Source of the DNA: Barthelona sp. PAP020
Taxonomy: Eukaryota > Metamonada: BaSk clade
Length of the DNA: 38,177 nucleotides
Assembly: GCA_040182905.1 (NCBI GenBank)
Contig: JARQWU010000072.1
Location: forward strand, 1-38,177
Reading direction: 5' to 3'
Under the pieces are notes generated by a model that searched no databases, was not told the origin of the DNA, and was given only the letters and a program-made list of their open reading frames with translations. The position numbers and the translations under genes were made by a program. The first letter of the stretch is position 1. Each line of letters begins with the position of its first letter. Of the stretch, positions 6,738 through 21,700 are shown piece after piece.

Positions 6738-9700
6738 TTAAAGGTCAAGATCTGGGAAGTCTTGATCATCTTCATCCTTTGCATTTTTACGTCTACGTCT
6801 ACGTTTCTTCTTGCCTTTATTAGCAGCAGCGGATGCACTGTCAGTATTTAAAGCTGAAAGGAAGGAATTGGCTGCAGTATCTTGAGTTTTACCACGGCGT
6901 TTTCTGGGGGTATCATCATCATCTGCTTCTTGAAGTTGACCAGTCTGATGTATCTCAATGTTCACATCTAGTTCCATAGCTTCAACGTCTTTTCTTTGTT
7001 CTTTCAAAGTTTTCTTTGCATCAGCTTCAAGAATAGGATTATTTTCATTTGTTTCGGAAACTGAAGAAACTGTTTCTTCAGTTTGAGAAGGTTGAACAAA
7101 CACAGTGTCAGGAGTTTCCTTTTCTTCTTCTTCTTCATCCAAAGTTTGTCCAATGTATTCAAGATATGTGATTAACATTGAATGCAAAGCAACAGCTTCT
7201 TGTTCAGTTAATTCACCAACAATTTGTGAATCACAGAATTGACGAATTTTGGCAATAACATTGAAATCGAAATTGGAAATGATAACAGGAACCCATTCCC
7301 TGAAAACATTGTCTATTCTCTTGTATTTGATTAAAGTTAATGAAACAGTTGTATTGTTTTCCTTAGCAAATTGCAATTCAGCAATAACTGATTTCAAAAT
7401 GGAATCCAATTCTCTTTCGAAAGAAGGTTTTCTCGGAGTTTCAATTTCTTGAGAAGGTGAAGCAAAATTCTCCTTTAAAAGAGATTTCAATAAATTAATT
7501 AAAGAATCCAATTTCATTTGAGGGATTGCATAAGGTCTAGAAGCATCAACAGAACCAGCAATTTCTTGATGGACTGTCAAATTCATTTCAGACCAAGATT
7601 TCTTTACTAAACAAGATAAGAAATATTCAATTGCTTCAATACGATTAACAGGAATAATTTCAGGTAAACCGATTTCAATTTTAGAAGAATAATGATTGAT
7701 AAATGCTAAAATTGGATCAGGAATTTTCTCGATAACAATATCCAAATTCTTTTGTTGTTTGCCTGTTAATTGTAATTCAACGTTATCAGTTGCAGCGTTT
7801 TTAAACAAATATAAGATCTCTTTATCAACGGCAGTCAATTCAACATTCTTTAAAACTTTGAATAATTTATTCAAATGACAAACACGGTCAATGTCAATAA
7901 TGAACCTTTCTTCTTCCAAATAAGGGTCTTCAGTCAATCTTGTTGGTTTTGAAGCTGTAGTTACTAATTTAACAAATGTTGATGCCAAAACTGTGTTAGT
8001 CATCAATTGTGTCAAATCATCAAGACATTTCTTTTCTTTTTCAGAAATATTGTCCAAACAAGAGGTGTTTATAATTGCAACTATATTCTCCAAAACTTCA
8101 GAATCAACCTCATGACCACTAATCAGATCATTACAAACGTTCGAAACAACATTACAATTCTTTCCAACTAAAGATTTGATCAAATCTTCATCTTGAGGGT
8201 TTATTTCAAACTCTTCCATGTCACCATGCATTAAAGCAGTGTAACCAACCTCTAATTCTTTCAAAATGTCTCTTTCGTTCTTGAAAAGGTCAAATGGATT
8301 GATAACATTCAATAATTTAACCAGGAAGTCAAGTTTTTTGGGTCCAAGAGTCAAAGGTAAAACAAAATTCTTGTCAACATCATCAAAAGATAACATTTCT
8401 AATAAGATGCTTGCGTTAATTCGAGACAACAATACAGGGTTTTGAGATTTGATACAATTCTTCAGTTTGTCAATGACTTCTTTTTCTTCAGCAGAAGGAA
8501 TTTCAATCTCGATTTGCTCATAACATAATTGGGCTTCTTCTGAAACCAAAGAGGCAGGAATACTGAGGTCAACTGCTTGTTTTAATTTACGAATGGTTTC
8601 TTCAAAATTAACAGCAAATTTGGACTTATGTTCTTGAATAACAGCCTCGGTTGTTTCAAAATTGAATTGACTGGCCAAAGTCGAAGCATCATTAACATCC
8701 TTAGTATAACGTGTTAAGTTATAAAGATCGAGCAATAATTCATTGTGCTTGTTCAATAAACTGGATACATACAAACATTCTAAAGGAGGCAATACAAGAT
8801 CATCTCCAGTATTCGAATTAATCATGATTTCAGCAGCACATCCTGCTTCTTCAGGTGTCATTTCAGACACTGGAACATTGCACAATGCTTGAACACATTT
8901 ATCAGTTTCCGATTCACTCAAAGTGATAGTTTTGTTATCTTCATGTGCCTTCGACAATTTGTCAGCAATGGATTTAATTGAAAGATCAATATTCTTTAAA
9001 TCTGGAATTGAAGCTCTTTGAATCATTTCAACAGCACATTCAGATTGTTCTGTTGTAAACACAGCATTGAAATCAATGGCAGAAGACACTAAACTTAACA
9101 CTTCAGCATGTTCTGCAGTGAATACATAAGAAGGTAATGTTTGAAGGTGTTTGTGTAAATCTGGAGCGGTGTTTTTATGTAAACCAACATTTGCACCACA
9201 TCTTATAGCAATGGTAAAACCAACAGCAATTGAAGACATTTGAGGATCAATGATAGATGATAAATGTCCATTTTCAAGATCAACATAAAGGTATTTCAAA
9301 ATACTCTTTAAATCAGAGCTTTCAATCTTCAAAGATGATTCGATCATGGGTAAATTGGCGTTTTTATGACGGTTAACCATTCCAACAATGTCACCCCAAA
9401 CTTTTTCTTCTCTGCTATCTAAAACAGCACCATATTGCATAATATTGTTGTAAAGTGAAGCTAAAAGCTCCAATTCCTTATATTCAAGTTCAAATGATTT
9501 ATTACTGTGAACAGCGTTCTTAACATTAGACAGTAATTCATAACATTCAACAACAGTCATAACAGAACTGAGATCAACATCTTCGTCAACAATATCATCA
9601 TCTGAATCTTCAACCGTAAATTTGGCATCTTTTCCAATTTCAACATCCATAGGAGTCATTAAGGACTGTAATAAATTAGCAGTACTTGCAGCAGTATCTT

Positions 9701-12700
9701 TTGATTTGGAAGGTTTCACTTTGGTCTCTTTTTCAAGAAGATCAAAATCATCAACTTGTTCATTTTCGGAGATATCTTCATCACTTTTATCAAAAGTGGC
9801 CTCATCCAACATTGCATTGAATGTTTCTTTAACTTTCATTTCCTTTACTTCTTCTTCATCACTACGAACAGTCATTGTATCAGTCATTGTATCATCAATA
9901 TCATCTTCATCACCAATCAATTTACTGAAGAAATCTTGTAAATTGGTGCCATCTTCATCAGCCATATTTCCTTCACCAGTAGCAGCAACTTCTTGCAATC
10001 CAGCCTTGGAAGCAGTCTTAATGAGAGTAGAAAGAGTTCTGACGGCATGTAACATGGGAGGTTCAGCTTGACCTTCTTTGGGTTGAGGTAGATTAGCAAG
10101 AGATGCAAGTAATTGAGAATTACCAAGAAGATCAAAAGTCTTCTTTTTAGGAGGCTCCTTTTTATTTCTTCTTCTCAACCAAACAATAACACAAATTAGA
10201 ACAATAAGTGTTGGAATAAGAGCAGCAAGAACAATAGTCATGATAGGCAATTCTTCTTCAACAACTGAAGGTTGTTCAACAAACACACTACCAACAACTT
10301 GAACAGGCTGAATGATATTCTTAGTTGTAACAACTACATCTTCAACTTCGACAACAATTTCACTGTGAACAAAGATCAATTGTGTCACAGACAATTCAGG
10401 TGCATTGAATGAAATGACTTCATAAGCACCTAAACTATCTAAATCTGAGTTCAAGGATTCAACAGTGAATTCTTCAAGCTCAACTTTTTCAGGAGATAAA
10501 GCGCTCAATTGAATATTTCTGTTGACAATTAATTTGTAGGAATATTTGGCATCTTCACAACCCATGTTGGAAGTTCCATCATAGATAGGAATCTTGTTGT
10601 CATCATTCCAACAAACCCAGAAATTTTTAACATACGTGACAATTGTTTCACCAGCATCAACTTTATCATTGGCATACAATGAAGAAACTGTAACAAATGA
10701 TTTGGCTTGAATGGTTGTACCAGTAGTATAAGGTCCAACATTATTATTCAGCAAATTGAATTTTACGAAATCTGCGGTCAATTCAGGACCGTAGAATAAC
10801 ATACCAAGACCAGAACTTGTAACATCGTCAAATGATGAAGATTTTGTCTTAGTAATCTTATATTTAAGTTCAACAGTTTTTCCAGTTTCATTATTGCATA
10901 ATTGAGATGTGATAGCATTATCAGGGCATTCAGCAACCTTCCAAATCACCTTATAATCATCACTGATAAGATGATGAGGATAAGAAACCCAAGAATCATT
11001 CTTGGTAGCCATTTGAACAACATCAACATTTAACATTGCAGTTTGTTTACCATATCTCAGGATTTCAAATTCATTTGATAAAGATGCACAATCAGCAGTG
11101 CCGTTGAACAGTGAATACATGTTCTTGTCTGTTTGTACCGGAAGAGTTGTTCTCCAAACCACCAAAGGTGAATATCCACTTCCTTCTGGATCTTGAATAA
11201 TACCAAATGACAGTATTTCAAGAGAAACATAGATGTCATCATCTTCTTGCATATCATTACAAACACCACTTTCACAGAGTTGAAGACTAATCAATTCATA
11301 ATTGAAGAAAGTTTCAAATTGTAAGGATTCGGTAAATGAATGCTTAACTTCATCAGCTTTAACTGTAGAACCATAGAATTTAACAACAGAAACTGAGAAA
11401 TCAGAATAATAGTCAATAACAGGTGTGTTATTGAACACAGCAACATCCAAAAGTAAATCAGAACGTAAACCTCTGCAAGCAGCAAACTCATCAAATGTGA
11501 AATGACCTGTGTATCTAATTTCAGAACAAGATGTGTTTGTAAGAGTCCAATATTGTCCAGGTGTAGAATATGAGGGATATACCAATGAATTTATGGCGTA
11601 TCTCATATCAGCAGCAGGTGCAGTTGTTCCGAATTTATTTAATGATATAGATTCCAACAATGAACGATCTCTGTTTTCACAATTGTTCGCTTCTTTAACT
11701 GTACGACCAGAAGGTACATACAATTCGAAATCAAGTGCATAGAAACCTCCACGAATATAAGGGGTATCAACAATAATTTCCAAATCCCAAGTTTCATCAT
11801 CAAAATTAATGGTGATTGTAGGTTCTTCCATTGTTGTAGGAATATCACTCTCAACACCTTCACAAGTATCACTGACCAAATAATACCAATCATCACAAAC
11901 TTCGTCACGAGGAGTACCATCAAGATTGGCAAGTAAGCAAGTTGTAGAACTATTACACCAACCACAGAAAGAATAAGCAACACATTCATCTTGTGTTTTC
12001 ATAGATTCACAATCTTTTCCACAATCGAGTCCATCAAAACCATAATCACAAACACAACTATCAGGAGTACATTCACCATTCCATAATTCAATAATACCAG
12101 TACCAACAAATAGACCATCATCTCTCTTGTAATTACCAGAGGTAAGAGTAATGTTGGTACTTGCATCTGGAACAAATAATACACCAGTATTTTCAAGAAC
12201 GAGTTCTATGAATGACATGTTCTCATCAACGGTAACCATACCACTGGAAATGTATAATGAAGTCATGTAACTATGATTTGGTAAGGCATCATTTGTAATT
12301 TGTTGGAAGAAAACTCCCTTTCCATTACAATAACCATTCCAAGCACTAACATCTCTTCTATCAATAGTAGTGTCATAATCTGCACAAGGAATATTAACCT
12401 TCACTGGAGCACCTGAGTTTTCAACAATGTGTTCCGTATCGAAATAAGTTTTACCACCATTGATTTTCATTGATTTCAAACCAAACTTCAAGTTACGTTC
12501 AATTCTTAATTCAGCATCATCATTTACAGACATCCAACCATTGACATTCAAATCATTTCCTGATTTGATGTGAACTTTACCTTTCTTACTAACAGAGAAA
12601 TGTGCTTCAGAACCGAAAGTCAAGTTATTGTGGAAATTAACAGGTTCATTTTGATAAATAATATCCAATTGACCCTGAAGAATCTCAACAATTCCATAGA

Positions 12701-15700
12701 AATCAGTTGAACAGTTCAAAACTGTTTTGACATTGGTTGTGTGAATCATGACACCATATACATTCAATTTCGAATCTTCATCAAATTGAATGATTCCATA
12801 TTCATTTGTAGTTAACACGTCAAAAGTACCATTGATCAGAACATTGATCTCAGAATAATCAGTGAAAACAATATTTTCTTTGTACCATTTGAAATAATAG
12901 TCAATATTCAAAACGGTTTTATTTAATTGCAATCCATTGGTTACATTAAGGTAATCAACATCAATAACACAAGAACCAGCCAAACATACAATCTTAACAG
13001 GATTACCATCTTCATTAACAATTGTGCTCGTGTTGATTTTTGTATTCTTCAAAGTTAATACTGTATCACTCTTCAAAATAAGAATACCACAATTGATCGT
13101 ACAATTCTCCAAAAGAATGTCAGAAGAATCAATTATGAATTCAGCATTGCTGCCAACAGTGATATTCATTTCTTTCAATACGACTCCATCACCATCAATA
13201 ACAAGATTGGTTTCTTCACTGATGGTGATATCACCAGTGACTTCAGAACCACCATTAATCTTGAAATCACCACTATTGATATTCAATTCACCATACATAA
13301 CAACATGTTGCATGTTAAGATCACCTTCAGATTCCTTGTCAATCACACCATACACAATAACATATGAATTGTTGGAGGTTGTGAACTTAGGATAATCTTT
13401 GGTAAGTTTGAGAGTGGTATTATCACAAATGACAAATTTGGAATAATCATTCAAAATAATGTCATCTTGAGACCAAGTAAATTCTAACACATCAATATTC
13501 ATTGTGGCGTTTCCACTCAAAACATGGTCATATGAAGTTGTAAATACAAAATCATCAGTAACATTCACTGTACCTTTATTTAAGGTACCAACAACTTCAG
13601 TTTGAGCCCATTCTAAGTTCTTACAAACAAGAATAGAAGAGATATACAGTTCACCGTTATCAAAAACACATTTGTCAACATAAAGAGGTGCATCAACATA
13701 GGCTTTACCGGAAGTTGAAATCTTTAGATAATCAAGATGACTGATAGTATCTGAAACATTTGCAGTGACATTTAATGTGAGGTCACTCGTAACAATGGTC
13801 TTCTGAAGAGTGTTGTTCAAAGAAGCACCATTTTCCAATGAAAGAACCGATGAACTGAACCATAATGGCTCAGAAATAGTCCAATTTCCTTCAACAAATG
13901 TTAATTTTGTATCTGTAACAGGAATACCACTTGTCCAAGTGAATTGAGCCCCATTGAAGAACTTGTGTTCAACACCAATGAATTGGGTACTTGTGATAAA
14001 TTGAGCATTGCCGAAATGTAACATCACACCATCGAAAATCCAGGTTCCAACACTGTGAACAATGCCACCATGATTAATGATGTTCTTTGAAGTGATGGTA
14101 GATGACGTTGTTTTCATCATTGTACCATAATTGTAGATGAATGAATCATCATCCAAATCAGAACTACATGTTGATCCTTCAATGTCAATTTGACAATTTT
14201 CTAAACAAACAATAGAAGAATTCTGATGCAATCTTAATAAACCAGCCTTCCAATCAACAGAAGTGTTAACATGAACAATAGTGTTTTGACTAAGTTTTTT
14301 CTCGGCACCACCTTCAATATCGAAAGTATTTACAGTGATTAAAGTTGGTCCATTTATAGAACCATCAGACCAAGTATAGGTATCAGCAGTAATGAAACCA
14401 GTTGAGTTTAAGGAACCACCTTCACCATAGAAAGTGTCATTCACATTAATAGAACCATTGTTTTCAATCAAAGAACCACTTCTAAGCTTAATATTTGTTG
14501 CATTAACAATTGTATCATCTTCAATGTAAGTATTGGAACCGAATATTGTCAAAGTTCCAATAGTATAAGTTGTGTCATTCTTGAAATGAATAACACCATC
14601 ATTAACCAAAATGGGAGTTTCAGGATAGAAAACCAATGGCTTTTCAATGAATAGTTCACCACCATCTCTTACCATTATACCCAAAGAACAATTGAAATAT
14701 GCAGGTCTTAAAATTGGTCCAACGTCTGCAACTTGAAGTCTAGATTCACCAATTAATCCTCCATTTCCTTCAATAATACCAGATTCAAAGAAAATAGTAC
14801 CTGTAGAATCAACAAAACCGTCAGCAACAATTCTATCACCAGAAACGTAGAAATCACTGACAGACACATTAGCATGGAAGAAAACAGTTCCTCCATTTTG
14901 ATAGAAACGTCCGAAAGTACCACTGTCTCCATCATTGTACATATGTAAAATACCATCATCAATTTGAACAATAATATTATCACTAGAAGTTTTGGTTGAA
15001 TTATGGTAAAGATTTAACGTTCCTTTAGTTAACTGAATCATCGAAACTGTCAATATAGAATCAATAGCCGCTGTAGTTGTGGTACCATAATCTTCATCAA
15101 TCAGAACAGCACCTGTACCATCACCACCAAGTGTTGATAAGAGAGAATGTGTTCCTGAAGCAAACACAAGTGAAGCACCAAAATTCAATTCAATGTCACC
15201 ACTGTCTAAATCTGAAGTGTTAGTCAATCTAATTGATCCACCATTCATTTGCAAAGTTCCCATGTGCTTCAAACCCGCAATAGTCATTTCACCACTTGAT
15301 GTTTTGACAACTGAACCATTGTTAATGAAAGCTGGTCCAAGATAATCAGCATAGAAACCTGCTTCTTCGCCAGTGATGAGAACACTACCATAATTGTGAA
15401 TTTGTCCAGATTTTGCTTTAATCATACCTTTTTCCCAATTCATTGTCCCATTGTTGAATAAAGTCATTCCATCAAGTATCAAAGGAGTAGTGATACTGAC
15501 ATCTAATTGATTCAAAACATGAATTTCATTTGCAACGGTAATTTCACCTTCTTCAAGCAACAAATAACCAGAAACTATCTTGGATGTACCATTAATTACA
15601 CCTCCAGATATATTAAATGAATGAATGAATTCAGTATCAGAATTGATTTGAACATGTCCTCCTTGAACAGCTAATGAACCAATTGCATGCGTGAATTCAC

Positions 15701-18700
15701 CTTCAACCAATTCATATCTACCACCAAACATTTGCATAAATGGTAAATGCGTGACATCACTGGGTCTGGCAACTTGCTTAACAGTTCCTGATTGTAAAAT
15801 CCAAGAAGAACTGATAACATACACGTCTTCAACATAAACAACAGCATCTTCATTATCAATTGATACTGAACCACCAGAAATTTGGAAAGATATATTGTGA
15901 TTACCATTGCCAAATTGTAACAAGGAGAAAGTATCCAATTCAAGATTACCTCCAACTTTAGATGAATTGGTTAAGGTAAGCTTTCCGGAAATAAATGTAA
16001 TATTTCCTTCACTGACAAGACCTCCAATGGAAACTTCTCCAGAAATGATCAAATTACCATTGTTGGATAATCCAAAACCACTTTCAGGAATAATAACAGT
16101 ACCATCATTTGCAGTTAGTTCACCATTCTCTGCAACATAAATCATTGCACCATCTTCAATATTGAATACACCTCTGGGAATGGTCATAATACCATCTAAA
16201 ATGATAGAAGTTTCACTCAAAGATTCAAAACCAGGTTCACATGTAGCACCAGCTTCAACACGAATGGTACCTAATCCAGAAATACCATCATTCCATGCAA
16301 AAGTGTTACCAACACTTATCAGAGTCTTTTCATTGAGATACCAATTGGTACTAACAGTCAAATCATTCACAGCTAAAGTAACATTATCAACATTTGAAAA
16401 TGATACACTTCCAGCTAAAGAAGTGAAAACATCAGTTGAATAATTACCAGGAGTGAATAAAATATCACCATCATATTGTTTCAAGTAACCAACAGAAACA
16501 AAACCATTTGCAAAAGACACATTACCACCAGAAATGATAAATCCTCTTGCTTTTTGAATAAGGCTAACATTACCAGCTATTGTGGTGTTTCCATCGTTAA
16601 TTTGTAATGTTCCTTCACCATAAATAGTACCATTTTCACCAATTGTGTGATTACCATCAATCAAAGAGAATGAGCAAGAACTCATAATATTCACCAAACC
16701 ATTGGTAGTGATGTTCAAGTGATTCAAAACAACTGCACCCATTGAACAACTTGATGTATTTTGAATGATGAAATTCCATTCAACATTGAAATCAACTGCA
16801 GCTTCTATTGAAAGTGAACCTTGAACATCCAAAATATTCTGTTCACCCTTGAGATTAGTTGAAGAACTCAATTGGAATACAGTTTCAGAATGTTCACCAC
16901 CAACAATATGAATCAAACCACTTTCAACATTGAATGTACCTGATTGATGTACATAGGATGAGTTAACTTCAATAAGAGGATAACCATAAATGTTTATATC
17001 ACCATATACATTCATATTTTCAGTGAGGAATGTCAAATTGTCCCTAAGAATACCAGCAGTAAATTCCAAAGTGTCAGTTACTTCAATAAGACCAACATTA
17101 ACAATAGAACCACCACGTAAGCTTAATTTAGGTGTATTAAGATATTCAGGAACAGACAATGTACCATCTTCAATAATCAATTCATCTTTGATTTGAACTG
17201 ATGTCAAATATGAAGTACCTGGACCAGATAATTTCAAAATAGTAATATTGTAGGTTGCATCACCAGTTAATGGATCGAAATAGATCTCACCACCAGTTTG
17301 AGATAAAACACCACTACAATACATACCTTCATAACAGAATAATCTACCTGATTTAACTTGGAAACCACGAATAGGATTAGTTAATCCAATAGGTGCATAC
17401 ATATACATGTCACTTTCCAAAATTACAGAACCAGCACCATAAATAGTAGCATTATCACCACGTAATGAATGATTACCGTTTCTCAATGTTATTGTACAAG
17501 CAGCTTCAACAACCCATTGTCCTTCAGTAGTTGTGTTACTGAAGAATACTGTACCATAATTACACAAAACATCACCAGTTGACTCAAATGGCCAATTGAA
17601 ATAAACACGTTTTGTTGAATCAATGTTAAGGGATCCATTATTAATCTTTAGAAGATTTTGATTTGAATCTGTGGTATCACCAACACGATAATCCTGACTT
17701 GAAGAAATAGTGAATGAACCACCTTCACCAATTTCAATTGTGGCATTATCTTTCGAAATAGTATAACCATCTTCAACTTCAAAGTTACCCAAAACTAAAA
17801 TCTTGGGATCATCTTCAAGGCTCAACATACCTTGTTGAATGAAATTTCCTCCAACGGTCAATAATCTTCCTTTACCAGATAAAGTACCATATTTCCAATA
17901 CATGTGACCATTTACATTGATATTACCAGAATCTAATATCTTTGGAGAAGTTGTGACATCTCGATTCAATGTGAAACTTCCAGTAATATCTAATTCTTCT
18001 TTGACAACCAAAACACCACCAGTCATTACATAATCACCTTGAACATTCAATCTATTTGACAAGGTTACATTACCATTTGTTTGTTGAATAGAGTAAACAG
18101 TATAATTGCTGTTATCTCCAGTATCTTCAAATATCAAAACAGCATTGGGTCCATTAATTTGTAATGGAACACCACTGGGATTGGTAAGAACGAATCCAAG
18201 TTTGGCATGAACTTCACCGTCAGTAATGGCAGCTTTAGCTCCAGCCAATAATTCCAAATTACATGAAATTTCAACATAATTTCCTCCAGTTACAAGGAAT
18301 TCATATGGTCCAACAATAGGTTTTACACCTGTAAGAGAACCTCCCATAATTTCAAGCTTGTCTTGAAGTTGAATCTCATCATCTAATAATATGGAACCAC
18401 CTGATATTTCCAGGTAGTTTGTTTCAATCTTACCATTTAGTGAAACAGTAATAGATCCTTCAGAAATCGTAATGCGGTCAATATGATAAACACCAGTCGG
18501 CGCAGAAGGATGAATATCAGTTATTAAAGAACCAATAATCTTGAATTCTTCATCTGTTGGTTGATAAACAATACCTTGTTTGGCAAGATGTAAAACACCA
18601 GCAGCTAAAACAGTAACTTCAGCATTTGCCATAATATCCAAACGAGTTTCAAGGAATACTGGGTCTTCATCAAAAGTAACCTCACCATACACTATCAATT

Positions 18701-21700
18701 TACCTGTTCCATTAATATTAGAATTGGCCTTAACTTGAAGAGTTGAAAGACTATTGATTGTCATTTCGTCATGAATTTCTAATGTTCCACCATTCAAAAC
18801 AATAGTTGTTCCAGCATCAGTGTCACAATTTCCTTCACAACTTAACATTGTGCCATCAACAATTTCAAAGTTCTTTAAAGTAACTTTGTCGAATCCATCA
18901 GCGGAATAATCACCAACAACAACTTTCACGTTGTTACTTGTAACAATTGGAGCTGATGAGAACACAGCATGTGGTCCAATTTCAAAGGTTGGTGAAGTTG
19001 AGAAAAGCAATCTATTTGAATCAACGACCACTAATCTTCCATCAAATACAGTTGAACTGTTCTTAACAAGAATATATCCAGGATCATTGACAGTAATTTG
19101 AGCAGAACTGACAATGCTGTGATTACCAGTATCAAAAGTAACTTCACCATCAATTAAAACAATACCATCAACAATTGAATTCTTGGAAAGTTCCAAAGAA
19201 GCGCCGTTACTGACTGATAAACTACCTTCATTCTTAAGACCTTGAATATCAGCAGCAACTGAAACTGTCATTGTTCCTTTGTTGGTAAAGTATGAATTAC
19301 CATCAGCGATGAAAGTGAGTGAGCTGATGTCAATTGTAGCATCACCACCAATTGTTAAACTACCTCCATTGACAGCTGTAACAACTGAACCATCAACATT
19401 GGAGTTTAATTCGATAACAATTTCAAAACCAGACAATTGAAGAGGAGAATCATAAACATAGAGTTGATTTTCAACATAAAGAGCAGCAGAACCTTCAATA
19501 ATTGGATTGTCAGAACTTGTAGCACCCCATTTGAAAACATCAGTTGTGATATTACCAACACCCTCCAATCTTCCGTTGATAAGCTCTAATGTATTTGAAA
19601 CAACTAAATCACCAACAACTTCAACAGTACCATCATCAATAACAAGTTTATCAATACTATGGTAAGAACCAGCTTCAACACTGTCAAATAGCATCTTTGC
19701 AGGTGTTTGAACAACCAAAGGTTGGTTAGGATTGACAATGGACGTTCCATCGATAGCTTGGAAAAGACCATTGTTCATTTCAAAAGTACAACCGGAATTC
19801 AAAGTCCATTGTCCCTTAGAAACAACAAGAGTATCAGCATTCTTCATGGAAATTCCAGTACCATCACAAACAATGGTTCCATCTGTTTCCAAAATATGAG
19901 TACCACTATAATACTCAACAGTTGCAGAGAGAACATCAATAGAACCAGTAATGGTTGAATTTTGAGTAAATTGGAATGTACCACCTGTTAAATCACAATC
20001 ACCATTAATTTCGATATGACCAGCAACAATGACACCACCATTTTGTTCAACAACACCATTCATGTAAATAACTGAATGTCCTTGAGTATTTAATGCCAAG
20101 TTTTGTGAAATAGTGACTGTTGAAGAAGTATCAAATATGAACGAACAATTATCAGTTGATGAAATTCCACAATCAATAACAACACCATTGCGTAAAGTGA
20201 TTGAATTTTTCATGATAACAATAGAACCTTCACTAATAGAAGGATTAGCACTTAAAAGATATTCAACATCAACTGAAGAAAGAATAGTGATATTTTTAGA
20301 AATGGTGGGAGAATCAACATTCAATTTAGAAGTGATATTGACAACACTCATTTCAACAACATCTTGTGAAACAACACCATTAGTTAAAGTAAGTATTCCA
20401 ACACTCATATCAGCACGAGGCTCGAAATATCCAGCAGTTAAAGTTAAAGATCCAATAGTGACATTAGAACTTTCCATAATCAAAAGATTAGAATCAGCAC
20501 CATTAATTTCCAAAGGAATTGTGGGGTTAGTGAATGTGCATGAATCAAATAACTTTAAGTTCTTTGCAATGAGTTCAAATGAACCTGCAGTAAGAGTAAC
20601 TTCTCCTTTCATATAAGAATCATCATGAATGCTGTTAATTGTCACTGCACCAGCACTTTCCAAGGATCCACCTTCTTCTAAATATAGAGTACCACCAATA
20701 ACTGACAAATCAGCTCCACCTTCAACAACAAAACTGCCACCAGCATTGACGCTAGTAATTGTACCAGTATTAAGGCTTAAAGAACCAAGATCGACAGCTA
20801 ACATATTTTCAATATATGTACTAATTAATCCTGTGATAATTACATTGTTGGCCGAAACAAGATGAACTTCACCGTATATTTTAAATTGGCAACCAACACA
20901 TTCACTGTTACCAATTAATTGAATTGAGCTATCTGATTCAATGTTAAACGTGGTATCTTGTGAAATTTTTATAGATCCAGAACCACATAATTCAATATTT
21001 CCAACTTTCCAGTCCATAACAGAACCACTGCCATCAGTTTGAATATTTCTTTCAATGTACTTTGCTGCAGTGGTTAAGAAATTGAAATTAGTGGCTTTAG
21101 TAAAACCAGTACCATTTTGATATCCACCATAGAAATTGTATGTATCTGCAATAATAGTACCTAAAGGACCATCAACTAAACCAGAGTTTTGATTGAAAGT
21201 TGTAACATCAAAAATAGTTCTTTCTAATGCTTCAACAATGGCATTATCATTGACGTTAACAGTAATAGCACTTCCATATGCATCACGATTGAGTTTTAAT
21301 TTGACATCATTATTCAAATGAACAACAGGCAGGGCAACATATCTCTTTGAAGCATCCTTAATTAATTGAACTTCACCATTATCAATCACAAGTTCTGTTG
21401 ATGTGGGAGTAAATGAAATGTCAGCTTCCAAAGACAAAACAGTTGAATCATCATCAGCGTTAAAATTGAATCCATGAATATCAACAAAATCACATGCCAC
21501 AGTACCTACAGCAGTTCCGTTAATGACATATTCACCATTGGTAAGTGTGGCAGTATTTCTGATACTGAATGCACCTGATTCAAATGAAACATAATACACA
21601 TCACCTCCATTAGTTGGTGATAAAGTACCAGAAATTTGAACATCAGATTCAAAACGCAATTTTGCCCCTAAAGCAAACTTAACAACATTGTTGATAGTTG

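Noticed and set aside
6741-6776. Acidic PDLD ending of the giant tail resembles the NAC beta C-terminus (DIPDLD)
   Set aside because: Too short and acidic to mean more than chance; the families are otherwise unrelated.
9622-10071. 149-codon plus-strand frame opposite the giant gene tail, and similar antisense frames such as 20113-20616
   Set aside because: These Ser/Thr/Val/Pro-rich frames are complements of the giant gene's codons with no recognisable domain; the sense frame explains the DNA.
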